From Streptomyces erythrochromogenes (GTDB lineage Bacteria; Actinomycetota; Actinomycetes; Streptomycetales; Streptomycetaceae): a DNA stretch of 64,000 bases. Of the stretch, positions 41,706-49,333 are shown piece after piece. A model generated the notes under the pieces. That model saw only the letters and a program-made list of their open reading frames with translations. It did not search any database and was not told the DNA's origin. The translations under genes and the position numbers were made by a program. The stretch covers positions 1,178,001 to 1,242,000 of the forward strand of contig NZ_CP108036.1 in NCBI RefSeq assembly GCF_036170895.1, written 5' to 3'. Each line of letters begins with the position of its first letter. Position 1 is the first letter of the stretch.

Positions 41706-43751
41706 TCAGCCCACGACGAACTCGCACCAGACGCACTTGCCGCTGCCGCGCGGCTCCACGCCCCATACGTCCGCCAGCCGGTCCACCAGCATCAGGCCGC
41801 GGCCGGAGACCCCCGAGTCGCCGGCCTCCCGTCGGCGCGGGAGCGCGCTGGAGCGGTCGGCGACCTCCACGCGCAGTCTGTGTTCGTGGCCCGCCAGGAT
41901 GCGCAGGGTCACGATGGCGGGGCCGTCCGTGTGCATGAGCGCGTTCACGATCAGCTCGTCCGCGACCAGCTCGATCTCGTCGGCCCGCTCCCGCGCGCCC
42001 CAGGCGCGCACCGCCGCCCCGATCATGTGGCGGGCCGCCACCAGGGCCTCCGGGTCTCCCGGTGCCACGTGCTGCTGCAGCCGGCCGCCGCCGGGCGGCG
42101 CGGGGGCGGGCCGGCGCCGCAGCAGCAGGAGGGCCATGTCGTCGTTGCCGCCGCGATCGGTGACGATCTCGCACAGCCGGTCGGCGAGGAGCTGCAGGTC
42201 GGCGGGGCCGCTGCGGATGTGGGCGGTCAGTATGTGGATCCCGTCGTCGAGGTCGGCGCCGGGGTGTTCGACGAGGCCGTCGGTACACAGCAGGAGCGTT
42301 TCTCCCGGATCGAGTTCCACGGTGGTCACCGGGTATTCCAGCCGGCCGAACTCCGCAGACAGGCCGAGCGGCATGCCGCCGCCCACCGGGAGTCGGTGGC
42401 AGTCCCCGTCCCGGGTGCGCAGCAGCGGGTCGATGTGGCCCGCCCGGACCACCTGGAGCACCCCGGTGGAGAGGTCGGCCTCCACGTACGTGCACGTCGC
42501 GAAGCGCTCGGTGTCCAGCTCGTGCAGGAAGACGGAGGCCCTGGCCATGACGGTGCCGGGCGAGTGGCCCTCGGCGGCGTACGCGCGCAGGACGATCCGC
42601 AGCTGGCCCATGACGGCGGCCGCATGGGTGTCGTGGCCCTGGACGTCGCCGATGACGGCGCCGACCCGGCCGCCGGGCAGCGGGATGACGTCGTACCAGT
42701 CGCCGCCGATGTCCTGACCCATCCGGGCGGAGCGGTACCGTACGGCGATCTCGCCGCCGGGCACCGAGGGGATCCGCCGGGGCAGCATGGCCTGCTGGAG
42801 GCCCTCGGCGAGATCGTGCTCCTGTTCCAGCAGCATGGCCCGCTGGAGGCTCTGCGCGATGCTGCTGCCGAGGGCGACGAGCAGGTTGCGCTCCTCCTGG
42901 GTGAAGCCGTCCTTGTCCTGGTAGAGCAGGCCGATGGCGCCGATCGGGCGGGCCTGGGCGATCAGCGGCAGGTAGGCGGCCGCCGAGATCCGCATGTACG
43001 AGATCTTCGCCCAGAGCGCCGGGTAGTCCCGGGCGAACTCCTCCGCCGAGTCGAGGAAGCGCGGCTGGAGGGAGCGGACGACCTCGCTCATCGGGTACTG
43101 CTCGTCGATGCGCGTGTAGCGGGTCCCGGGGACGAAGCTGCCCTCCGGGCCTTCGGCGACGAGGTGGATCCGGCCGGCTTCGACGAGGCCCATCACCATG
43201 CCCATCGAGCCCAGCCGTTCCAGGCCGTGGGCGTCGCCGAGCGCGTCGATGACGTCCTGCACGGTCCGGGCGTGCGCGAGGGCGGCGGTCGTGCTCTCCA
43301 CCACCGAGGTCTGCCGGCGCCGCTCCTCGTCGAGTCCGAGCCGTTCCGCCGAGTGGCTGAGCTCCTCGGTCGCGTCCCGGACGATGCCGATGATCCGGTG
43401 CGGCCGCCCGTCCGGCTCGCGCATGACGCGGCCCTGGGTGTGCGTCCAGCGCAGCCGCCCGTCGCGGCAGCGGATGCGGAAGTAGGCGCCGTAGCTGTCC
43501 ACCTCGCTCTTGAGCGCGGAGGAGACCATGGCGTCGAGCCGTGCCGACTCGGCCGGCGGGACGCGCGGGGACAGCGAATCGGGCCGGCCGTCGTACTCGT
43601 CGGAAGTCATGTCGAAGACGCCGAGGGCGGCTTCGTCCATGTGCATGAGACCGGTGACCAGGTCCCAGTCGAAACTTCCCATGCGGTTGAGCGAGAGCGA
43701 CCGGTCCGGGTGTGCGGGCCAGTCGTCCGGCAGCGATACGGTGGTCGGCAC
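41706..43751 (-). CDS. SpoIIE-type PP2C phosphatase with PAS, GAF and ATPase domains
   Basis: A 681-residue regulatory phosphatase. A PAS domain (about 15-125) is followed by GAF (about 145-305), a SpoIIE-type PP2C domain (about 325-540) and an RsbW-like HATPase domain (about 555-680). The PP2C metal-site motifs MGQDIGGDWYDVIPL, GDVQGHDTHAAAVMGQLR and GGNDDMALLLLRR are present, and the kinase has ADELIVNALMHTDGP. Such proteins act in partner-switching control of sigma factors through anti-sigma antagonists. No STAS antagonist lies nearby. GTG 43751 is preferred; GTG 43769 lacks a Shine-Dalgarno. It is 25 nt after the DUF6777 gene on the same strand. Confidence 0.9.
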   Translation of the reverse strand: MPTTVSLPDDWPAHPDRSLSLNRMGSFDWDLVTGLMHMDEAALGVFDMTSDEYDGRPDSLSPRVPPAESARLDAMVSSALKSEVDSYGAYFRIRCRDGRLRWTHTQGRVMREPDGRPHRIIGIVRDATEELSHSAERLGLDEERRRQTSVVESTTAALAHARTVQDVIDALGDAHGLERLGSMGMVMGLVEAGRIHLVAEGPEGSFVPGTRYTRIDEQYPMSEVVRSLQPRFLDSAEEFARDYPALWAKISYMRISAAAYLPLIAQARPIGAIGLLYQDKDGFTQEERNLLVALGSSIAQSLQRAMLLEQEHDLAEGLQQAMLPRRIPSVPGGEIAVRYRSARMGQDIGGDWYDVIPLPGGRVGAVIGDVQGHDTHAAAVMGQLRIVLRAYAAEGHSPGTVMARASVFLHELDTERFATCTYVEADLSTGVLQVVRAGHIDPLLRTRDGDCHRLPVGGGMPLGLSAEFGRLEYPVTTVELDPGETLLLCTDGLVEHPGADLDDGIHILTAHIRSGPADLQLLADRLCEIVTDRGGNDDMALLLLRRRPAPAPPGGGRLQQHVAPGDPEALVAARHMIGAAVRAWGARERADEIELVADELIVNALMHTDGPAIVTLRILAGHEHRLRVEVADRSSALPRRREAGDSGVSGRGLMLVDRLADVWGVEPRGSGKCVWCEFVVG

Positions 43752-43776
43752 CGGTCCACCATGACACACGGGCCGG

Positions 43777-45027
43777 TCAGGCGCTCTCCAGCGACTGGCC
43801 CTCGTCGGACGGCGCCGGCTGGAGGTCGGGGTCGGCGTAGGGGTCCGCGGAGGGCTCCGCGTACGGCTCGGCGTACGGATCCGTATAGGGGTCCGCGTAG
43901 GGGTCGGCGTACGGGTCCTGGGGATCGACGGGCTGCGTGGCCGATCCGTCGGGGTACGGCGGGAGGGCGGGATCGACGGGGTCCTGCGTCAGCGGGTCGG
44001 TCGGGACGTCCGACGGCGGCCGTTTCTGGGGCTGCTGCGGCTGTCGCGGCCGGGTGGAGGGGTTCAGCGGCACGGCGGGGCTCTGCTGGGCGTTGCCGCC
44101 CGGTGGGCTCTGCGGGGCCGACGGGTCCGACGGGCAGTCCGCCGGCCCGTATCCCGGGGTGCTCGCGCAGGGGGCGGCCGACGCGGCGCCGGAGGCCGCG
44201 GGGCCGCTGGGGATGCCGTCGGCCGGGTCGTACGGGGGCAGGGCCTGCGGGGTCCGGTCCTGGGCGCCGTCGTCGCCGCGCTTGCGCTCGATCCACGTGT
44301 TGTTCGCGATGTTGACGATCACCAGGTTGTTGATCACGTGGGCGGTGGGTTCGATCACGACGACCTGGTTGGCCTGGTAGCCGTTCCACGGGTCGCCCTT
44401 GTGCACCGGGCTCCCCTTGGCCGCGCGCGGGGAGCCGAGCGGGTTTCCGCAGCCGCACCGGACGCGGGGCATGCCGTGGTCGTCGACCAGGACGGCGGTG
44501 CCGGCCTGGAGGACGGACTGGTAGGACTCGGCGCGGCCGCCGCGGAAACCGTGGTTGGTGACGCGGGTGTCGGCGCGCAGCACGACAGGGGTGAGACCGC
44601 GCAGGAAGTCGGGGATCTTCGCCTCTTCGATCCCGGACGCCTCGGCGAAGGCGCGGGCCTTGGCGCTGTCCTCGGTCAGGTAGCCGACCTGCTGTTCCAC
44701 GTCGCAGCTGCCGAGCCGCTGGGTGCCGCCGTAGAGGCCGGGGGTGGCCGCGTTGACCGTGCGGATGCCCTGCCCGGTGGGATTGGGCAGCGGGGGCTGG
44801 ACGGGGGCCGACTCGCCGGTGGCCGAGGAGGCGGTGAAGGGGTCCGGGCCGGCGCTGGCCACCGGCTGGAGGTGGACCTCCTGGCTCTCGGGTCCGGCCG
44901 CGCTGGTCGGCTCGTGGTGTCCGCCGCAGGCCGCGGCGAACAGGCCGAGGAGGGCGAAGAGGGCGGCGCCGGCCGGTGCCTGACGACGCGACGCCTGACG
45001 AGGTGTCGGAAGTGACGGTCCGTTCAC
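43777..45027 (-). CDS. DUF6777-type lipoprotein with Asp-Pro-Tyr repeat tail
   Basis: A 416-residue lipoprotein. GTG 45027 has GGGAGA before it. The lipobox is FAAACGG at about 32. The conserved domain (about 70-270) has TPGLYGGTQRLGSCDVEQQVGYL, DFLRGLTPVVLRADTRVTNHGF, VLQAGTAVLVDDHGMPRVRCGCGNPL and NQVVVIEPTAHVINNLVIVNI, which I know as DUF6777. The last 120 residues are Pro/Gln/Asp-rich and end with a run of DPYA/EPYA units (about 385-405). Function unknown. It stands upstream of the SpoIIE phosphatase gene and may sense the cell surface for it, but that is inference. Confidence 0.8.
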   Translation of the reverse strand: MNGPSLPTPRQASRRQAPAGAALFALLGLFAAACGGHHEPTSAAGPESQEVHLQPVASAGPDPFTASSATGESAPVQPPLPNPTGQGIRTVNAATPGLYGGTQRLGSCDVEQQVGYLTEDSAKARAFAEASGIEEAKIPDFLRGLTPVVLRADTRVTNHGFRGGRAESYQSVLQAGTAVLVDDHGMPRVRCGCGNPLGSPRAAKGSPVHKGDPWNGYQANQVVVIEPTAHVINNLVIVNIANNTWIERKRGDDGAQDRTPQALPPYDPADGIPSGPAASGAASAAPCASTPGYGPADCPSDPSAPQSPPGGNAQQSPAVPLNPSTRPRQPQQPQKRPPSDVPTDPLTQDPVDPALPPYPDGSATQPVDPQDPYADPYADPYTDPYAEPYAEPSADPYADPDLQPAPSDEGQSLESA

Positions 45028-45102
45028 AAATTTCTCCCTTTTCGCCCCGAGTACTCCCTCTTGTCTGCCGCATCCGCACGAGAGCCGCAACCGGAGCGCT
45101 TC

Positions 45103-45116
45103 TTGAACATGTTCAA
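45103..45116. promoter_or_regulatory. Palindromic operator TTGAAC-N2-GTTCAA (site 1)
   Basis: TTGAACATGTTCAA, a perfect 14-bp palindrome, 76 nt upstream of the DUF6777 start. An almost identical second copy lies 41 bp away centre to centre, close to four helical turns. Confidence 0.7.
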
Positions 45117-45143
45117 GGAACCTCGTAGAGTCACCCCAGCGAG

Positions 45144-45157
45144 TTGAACGCGTTCAA
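45144..45157. promoter_or_regulatory. Palindromic operator TTGAAC-N2-GTTCAA (site 2)
   Basis: TTGAACGCGTTCAA, a perfect 14-bp palindrome, 57 nt upstream of the DUF1990 gene. It differs from site 1 only in the central two bases. TetR- or MarR-type regulators bind such sites; none is encoded next to it. Confidence 0.7.
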
Positions 45158-45213
45158 GACGTTGGCCGGCCGCGCTGTCGCCGACCTGCCGCAGACCGAC
45201 AGGAGGACCCGCC

Positions 45214-45882
45214 GTGACCCGCCTCGTCAGCGTCGGCCGTGACACCCCCACCTACCCCGACAGGGGCGCGACGGCCCACCGCCCCCTGCCCGCCGGGTAC
45301 CGCCACCTGCGCCACCGCACCCGCCTGGGGCACGGCCGGGCCGTCTTCGAGTCCGCCGGGGCCGCCGTGACCACCTTCCACGCGCACCGGGCCGCCGGCC
45401 TGCGGGTGCGGGCCGGCGTCGGTGCAGTCCGGCCGGGCATCCGCATCCTCGTCGGGATCGGCCGCGGGCCCCTGCGGGTGGACGCGCCGTGCGAGGTGGT
45501 CTGGACGGCGTACGAGCCCGCCCGGATCGGTTTCGCCTACGGGACGCTGCCCGGGCACCCCGCGTGCGGGGAGAAGTCCTTCGTCGTCGACATCGACCCC
45601 GACGGCACGGTGTGGTTCACGGTGACGGCCTTCAGCCGCCCGAACCGCTGGTACACCCGCCTCGCCGGACCCGTGGTCCCCTTCCTCCAGCAGCACTGCG
45701 CCCGCCGGATCGGCCGCCGGCTGCGCAGACTGGCCGATGCCCGCCGACCGGCCGGATACTGGAGGCGATGGACTGGTTCACGGCGCCCGGGTACTGGCTC
45801 GCCCGGCTGGTCTTCCAGCGGGCCCTGGCCGGCGTCTACCTCGTCGCCTTCGTCGGGGCCGCACTGCAGTTCCGGGCCCTGA
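45214..45882 (+). CDS. DUF1990 family protein with run-on C-terminus
   Basis: A 222-residue protein. The DUF1990 domain spans about 20-180: GYRHLRHRTRLGHGRAVFESAGAAVTTFHAHRAAGLRV, VWTAYEPARIGFAYGTLPGHPACGEKSFVVDIDPDGTVWFTVTAFSRP. These START-like domains have no proven activity. GTG start with AGGAGG upstream. The last 38 residues (WTGSRRPGTGSPGWSSSG ...) lie over the first 115 nt of the next gene in another frame. They are low-complexity, which suggests the original stop was lost. Operators at 45103 and 45144 precede it. Confidence 0.8.
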   Translation: MTRLVSVGRDTPTYPDRGATAHRPLPAGYRHLRHRTRLGHGRAVFESAGAAVTTFHAHRAAGLRVRAGVGAVRPGIRILVGIGRGPLRVDAPCEVVWTAYEPARIGFAYGTLPGHPACGEKSFVVDIDPDGTVWFTVTAFSRPNRWYTRLAGPVVPFLQQHCARRIGRRLRRLADARRPAGYWRRWTGSRRPGTGSPGWSSSGPWPASTSSPSSGPHCSSGP

Positions 45883-47207
45883 TCGGGGCGCACGGCATGC
45901 TGCCCGTGCCGCACTACGTACGGTACGTGCCCTTCCGGCGCGCCCCGAGCCTGTTCCAACTGCGCTACTCGGACCGGCTCTTCGCGGGCTGCGCCTGGGC
46001 CGGGGCCGCGCTGGCGGCGGCCCTGGCCGCCGGGGCCGGGGACGAGGTGCCGCTGGCCGCGGCCATGGCCATGTGGGCCGCGCTGTGGCTGCTCTACCTC
46101 TCCATCGTGAACGTCGGCCAGACCTGGTACTCCTTCGGCTGGGAGTCGCTGCTGCTGGAGGTGGGCTTCCTCGCCGTGTTCCTCGGAAACGCCCGGACCG
46201 GGCCGCCGGTGCTGGTGCTGTGGCTGCTGCGCTGGGTGCTCTTCCGCGTGGAGTTCGGGGCCGGGCTGATCAAGATGCGCGGGGACCCCTGCTGGCGGGG
46301 GCTCACCTGCCTGTACTTCCACCACGAGACGCAGCCCATGGCGGGGCCGCTGAGCTGGTTCTTCCACCACCTGCCCAAACCGCTGCACCGGGTGGAGTGC
46401 GCCGCCAACCACGTGACGCAACTGGTCGTCCCGGTGCTGCTGTTCACCCCGCAGCCGGTCGCCTCGTACGCCGCGGGGGCCGTCATCGCGACGCAGCTGT
46501 GGCTCGTGCTGTCCGGCAACTTCGCCTGGCTGAACTGGCTGACGATCACCCTCGCCGTGTCGGCCGTGGACTTCACCGGGCTCGCCGGGCCGCCCCCGGC
46601 CGCCGCCTCACGGCCGGCTCCCGCGTGGTTCGCCGTTCTGGTCTGTGCGGTGACCGCCTTGGTCCTGTTCCTCAGCCGCCACCCGGTGCTCAACATGATC
46701 TCGCGCCGCCAGGTGATGAACCGCTCCTTCGACGCGCTGCACCTCGTCAACACCTACGGGGCCTTCGGCTCGGTCGGCCGCGTCCGCATGGAGGTCGCGG
46801 TGGAGGGCACCGCGGACCGGGTGCCGCGCGAGGACGGCGCCTGGAAGGAGTACGGATTCAGAGGCAAACCCGGTGAACCGGGCCGGCTGCCGCGCCAGTT
46901 CGCCCCCTACCACCTGCGCCTGGACTGGCTGATGTGGTTCGCGGCGATCTCCCCCGGCTACGCGCGCGACTGGTTCGGGCCGTTCGTGGAGCGGCTGCTG
47001 GCGGGCGACCGGGACACGCTGCGGCTGCTGCGCCACAACCCGTTCCCGGACGCGCCGCCCGTGTACGTCCGGGCCCTGCTCTACCGCTACCGCTTCACCA
47101 CCTGGCGGGAGCTGCGCGAGACCGGGGACTGGTGGCACCGCACGCTGGTGCGCGAGTACCTCCCGCCGACCCGGCTCGCGCAGGCCCGCCTGTCAGAGCC
47201 CGAGTAG
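45768..47207 (+). CDS. Lipase maturation factor family membrane protein
   Basis: A 479-residue polytopic membrane protein of the LMF1/DUF1222 family, needed in eukaryotes for folding of lipases; bacterial roles are unclear. It shows LVFQRALAGVYLVAFVGAALQF, SLFQLRYSDRLF, WYSFGWESLLLEVGFLAVFLG, FRVEFGAGLIKMRGDPCWRGLTCLYFHHETQPMAGPLSW, and a soluble end with HPVLNMISRRQVMNRSFDALHLVNTYGAFG. The start ATG follows GGAGG by a very short 2-3 nt, so expression may depend on coupling with the overlapping DUF1990 gene. Its 3' end overlaps a convergent epimerase gene by 15 nt. Confidence 0.9.
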   Translation: MDWFTAPGYWLARLVFQRALAGVYLVAFVGAALQFRALIGAHGMLPVPHYVRYVPFRRAPSLFQLRYSDRLFAGCAWAGAALAAALAAGAGDEVPLAAAMAMWAALWLLYLSIVNVGQTWYSFGWESLLLEVGFLAVFLGNARTGPPVLVLWLLRWVLFRVEFGAGLIKMRGDPCWRGLTCLYFHHETQPMAGPLSWFFHHLPKPLHRVECAANHVTQLVVPVLLFTPQPVASYAAGAVIATQLWLVLSGNFAWLNWLTITLAVSAVDFTGLAGPPPAAASRPAPAWFAVLVCAVTALVLFLSRHPVLNMISRRQVMNRSFDALHLVNTYGAFGSVGRVRMEVAVEGTADRVPREDGAWKEYGFRGKPGEPGRLPRQFAPYHLRLDWLMWFAAISPGYARDWFGPFVERLLAGDRDTLRLLRHNPFPDAPPVYVRALLYRYRFTTWRELRETGDWWHRTLVREYLPPTRLAQARLSEPE

Positions 47208-48176
47208 CGCGGCCTCCCGTTCGGCGTCGAGTCCGGGGGCCGGCCGGTCGGTCCGCTGCGGGGCCCGGCCGCCGAGGGTGCGCAGCCAGGCCCAGGTGTC
47301 GGCCACGGTCTCCTCGACGGGGCGGCACTTCAGCCCGGTCTCCAGCGCCCTGGTCACGTCGCCGCCGAACATGTGGTCGTACGACTCGCCCTCGGGGAGC
47401 CAGACCGGGAGCTCGGTCCAGGGCTCGACCCCGGCCGCGACGATCGGTGCCGGGTCGGTCCAGCGCAGTTCGGCGCCGCTGCCGGTGACGGCGGCGCAGG
47501 CGTCGAGGAGCGAGCCCATGGTGGCGTGCCCGACCGGCGAGACCAGGTTGTACGGGCCTCCGAGCCCGGCTTCGGCGGCGTCCAGGGTCCAGTGCGCGAG
47601 GTCGCGTACGTCGATGTACTGGATCGGGAGTCCGCGCGGGCCGGGGGCGAGCACCGGGCCGCCGCGCGCGATGCGGCCGAGCCACCACGGCAGCCGGCCG
47701 ACGTTCTCGTACGGGCCGAGGATCAGCCCGGCGCGGACCAGCAGGGCGCGGTCGGCGAAGGCGTCCAGCGCGGCGAGTTCGCCGCCCCTCTTGTCCTCGG
47801 CGTAGGCGGTCGCCCCGGCGTCCGGCGAGCCCTCGACGAGGAGGCCGTCCTCCCCCTGCCCGGCGGGGGCCGGGTAGGCGTACACCGAGCGGCTGGAGAC
47901 GTACGCGTACCTCCCGGCCCGGCCGCTCAGCAGGCGGGCGCTGTCGCGCACCGCCGTGGGGGCTCCGCCCCAGGTGTCGACGACGAGGTCCCACTCCCCC
48001 TCGGCGAGGGCGGCCAGGCCGCCGGGGGCGGTGCGGTCCCCGTGCAGGGCGCGGGTCCCCGGCGGGGGCTCGTGGTGCCCCCGGTGGAAGACGGTCACCT
48101 CCCAGCCCCGGGCGAGGGCCTCCTCGGTGATCGCGCGTCCGACGAATTCGGTACCACCCAGCATCAGCAGCTTCAT
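47193..48176 (-). CDS. NAD-dependent epimerase/dehydratase
   Basis: A 327-residue extended SDR-type protein. The Rossmann motif is LLMLGGTEFVGRAITEEALARG at the N-terminus; YAYVSSRSVYAYP carries the catalytic Ser and Tyr region; GPYENVGRLPWWLGRIARGG and IQYIDVRDLAHW follow. The catalytic tyrosine is in the Y-x-x-x-K equivalent TAYAEDKRGGE. The substrate is unknown; such proteins often act on nucleotide sugars or as reductases. Stop codons of this gene and the lipase maturation factor gene overlap by 15 nt. Confidence 0.88.
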   Translation of the reverse strand: MKLLMLGGTEFVGRAITEEALARGWEVTVFHRGHHEPPPGTRALHGDRTAPGGLAALAEGEWDLVVDTWGGAPTAVRDSARLLSGRAGRYAYVSSRSVYAYPAPAGQGEDGLLVEGSPDAGATAYAEDKRGGELAALDAFADRALLVRAGLILGPYENVGRLPWWLGRIARGGPVLAPGPRGLPIQYIDVRDLAHWTLDAAEAGLGGPYNLVSPVGHATMGSLLDACAAVTGSGAELRWTDPAPIVAAGVEPWTELPVWLPEGESYDHMFGGDVTRALETGLKCRPVEETVADTWAWLRTLGGRAPQRTDRPAPGLDAEREAALLGL

Positions 48177-48257
48177 GCGCCCACCCTGGCCCGGCGGGCC
48201 GGGCCGCGGAAGCGGTGATCGCTCTCGGCGATGACGCTCAGGGCGTAGCGGGCTGCT

Positions 48258-48280
48258 GCTGCCCTGTCAGACAGGGCAGC
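48258..48280 (-). terminator. Hairpin after the orphan peptide gene
   Basis: GCTGCCCTGT (48258-48267) pairs perfectly with ACAGGGCAGC (48271-48280) around CAG. It is 70 nt past the stop of the 57-aa peptide gene. A second stem (48279-48286 with 48304-48311) overlaps it. Confidence 0.55.
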
Positions 48281-48349
48281 GCCCCCGGTGCGGGTGGGCA
48301 CGAGGGGGCGCTTGCACCGCTCTGCGGATCGGTGCGGAGGATACGCGGA

Positions 48350-48523
48350 CTAGTCGATGCCGGGCAGGATGTGCGACTCCGCCAGGTCGTCCTCGTACCC
48401 GGCCAGCCGGATCGGGGCGGAACGCGCCCAGACTTCCAGGCTTCCGAGTTCGTCGGACCGCGTCTTGGCACGCGATCCGGTCCGCTCCAGCAACTTCGGT
48501 TCGGGCTGCGTCTTTTCAGTCAC
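48350..48523 (-). CDS. Small orphan peptide, 57 aa (RiPP-precursor-like)
   Basis: A 57-residue protein starting at GTG 48523, with a very strong AGAGGAG 6 nt upstream. It is short, charged and without Cys or a membrane segment. The first half is Lys/Glu/Arg-rich (KTQPEPKLLERTGSRAKTRSDELGSL). The second half contains EVWARSAPIRLAGYEDD and ends ESHILPGID. A hydrophilic leader followed by a compact tail with Trp and Tyr is reminiscent of ribosomal peptide precursors. I recognise no modifying enzyme next to it, so a small regulatory protein is equally possible. It stands alone between an epimerase and an HD-domain gene. Confidence 0.65.
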   Translation of the reverse strand: MTEKTQPEPKLLERTGSRAKTRSDELGSLEVWARSAPIRLAGYEDDLAESHILPGID

Positions 48524-48659
48524 CGCGCACTCCTCTGTGTCGCGTAACCCGGCAGGCTGACCGCGAGCCGGGCAAGGGATCAAGGGTTCCGGACGCGGTG
48601 GCGCCTTAGTGGAGCGCGGCCCGGATGGGGGCCGTCTTGATGCCCCAGGGTACACATAT

Positions 48660-48675
48660 GAGCGGACCTCCGCTC
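48660..48675. promoter_or_regulatory. Palindrome GAGCGGA-CC-TCCGCTC
   Basis: A perfect 7-bp inverted repeat around CC, with further partial symmetry outside (CATAT and GATAG). It lies in the 310-nt divergent gap between the orphan peptide and the HD gene, 137 nt before the peptide start. The form resembles TetR-family operators. The rest of the gap shows nothing else I can name. Confidence 0.55.
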
Positions 48676-48833
48676 GATAGGAAGGCAAAATCCGCTGCGC
48701 CCTCTCAGTTTCGTCCCGAGTTCAGCAAGTCGTCGGCCGGCGGGTGGGTCACGGATGGTGTGCTCGGACCCGGATGCGCGGGGCGCGACGGAGGGGGTCG
48801 GCGGTGGCGGGGTCCGGAGCGGCGGAGGCCGAA

Positions 48834-49316
48834 GTGCCGTACGTCACAAGCGTGGTTGAGCTGATGGAGCTGCTGCACGCCGACCGCGACGATCACGCCC
48901 TGCGGACCGCGGCGCTGCTCCGCCGCTCCCACCCCGCCGACAAGGAACTGCAGCTCGCGGGCCTGCTGCACGACATCGGCCGGATGCTCCGTCCGGGTGA
49001 CGGAGCGCGACACGCCGTACTCGCAGCGGAGGCGGTGCGCCCCCTGCTGGGCGAGCGGGTGGCCCGGCTCGTACGGCTCCACGCGCCGGCCGCGGCGGGC
49101 GGCGGGTCCGACGGCGCCGACCCGCCGGGCGAGGACGCGGAGGCGGTGGCCACCCTGCGCCGGGCCCGCGAGGCGGCGGGGGCGTGCGGACTGGACGCGG
49201 GCGCGCTGGAGGACTGGCGTGCGCTGCTGGAGCTGGTCGCGGCGGGGTCCTGCCGGGCCCGGAACGCGATCGGCCCCCTCGGTTCGCCGAGGGGGCCGAT
49301 CACGGGCACGCAGTAG
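48834..49316 (+). CDS. HD-domain hydrolase/oxygenase-like protein
   Basis: A 160-residue protein with an HD fold: DDHALRTAALLRRSHPADKELQLAGLLHDIGRML supplies the H ... HD metal ligands. Later His-Ala-Val and RLHAPAAA may add ligands. Proteins of this length are related to PhnZ and myo-inositol oxygenase-type diiron enzymes, so an oxygenase role is possible, but a phosphohydrolase role cannot be excluded. GTG 48834 is chosen for its GGAGG 5 nt upstream. The coding end contains a UUCG hairpin terminator. Confidence 0.8.
   Translation: MPYVTSVVELMELLHADRDDHALRTAALLRRSHPADKELQLAGLLHDIGRMLRPGDGARHAVLAAEAVRPLLGERVARLVRLHAPAAAGGGSDGADPPGEDAEAVATLRRAREAAGACGLDAGALEDWRALLELVAAGSCRARNAIGPLGSPRGPITGTQ
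49268..49301. terminator. UUCG-capped hairpin inside the HD gene's 3' end
   Basis: Arms 49268-49282 and 49287-49301 are perfectly complementary over 15 bp around TTCG, which gives a very stable tetraloop. It lies before the HD stop (49316) and close to the convergent SDR stop (49334), so it may act in both directions. Confidence 0.8.
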
Positions 49317-49333
49317 GGCGGGGCCCGCCGGGG

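Noticed and set aside
39496..43767. A 1423-residue minus-strand frame fusing the glycosylase to upstream sequence
   Set aside because: Only the last 286 residues match a family. The rest is the wrong frame of the TPR and phosphatase genes.
48258..48311. Overlapping hairpins at 48.26-48.31 kb as an integron attC site
   Set aside because: No integrase or cassette structure; position after a small gene fits a terminator.
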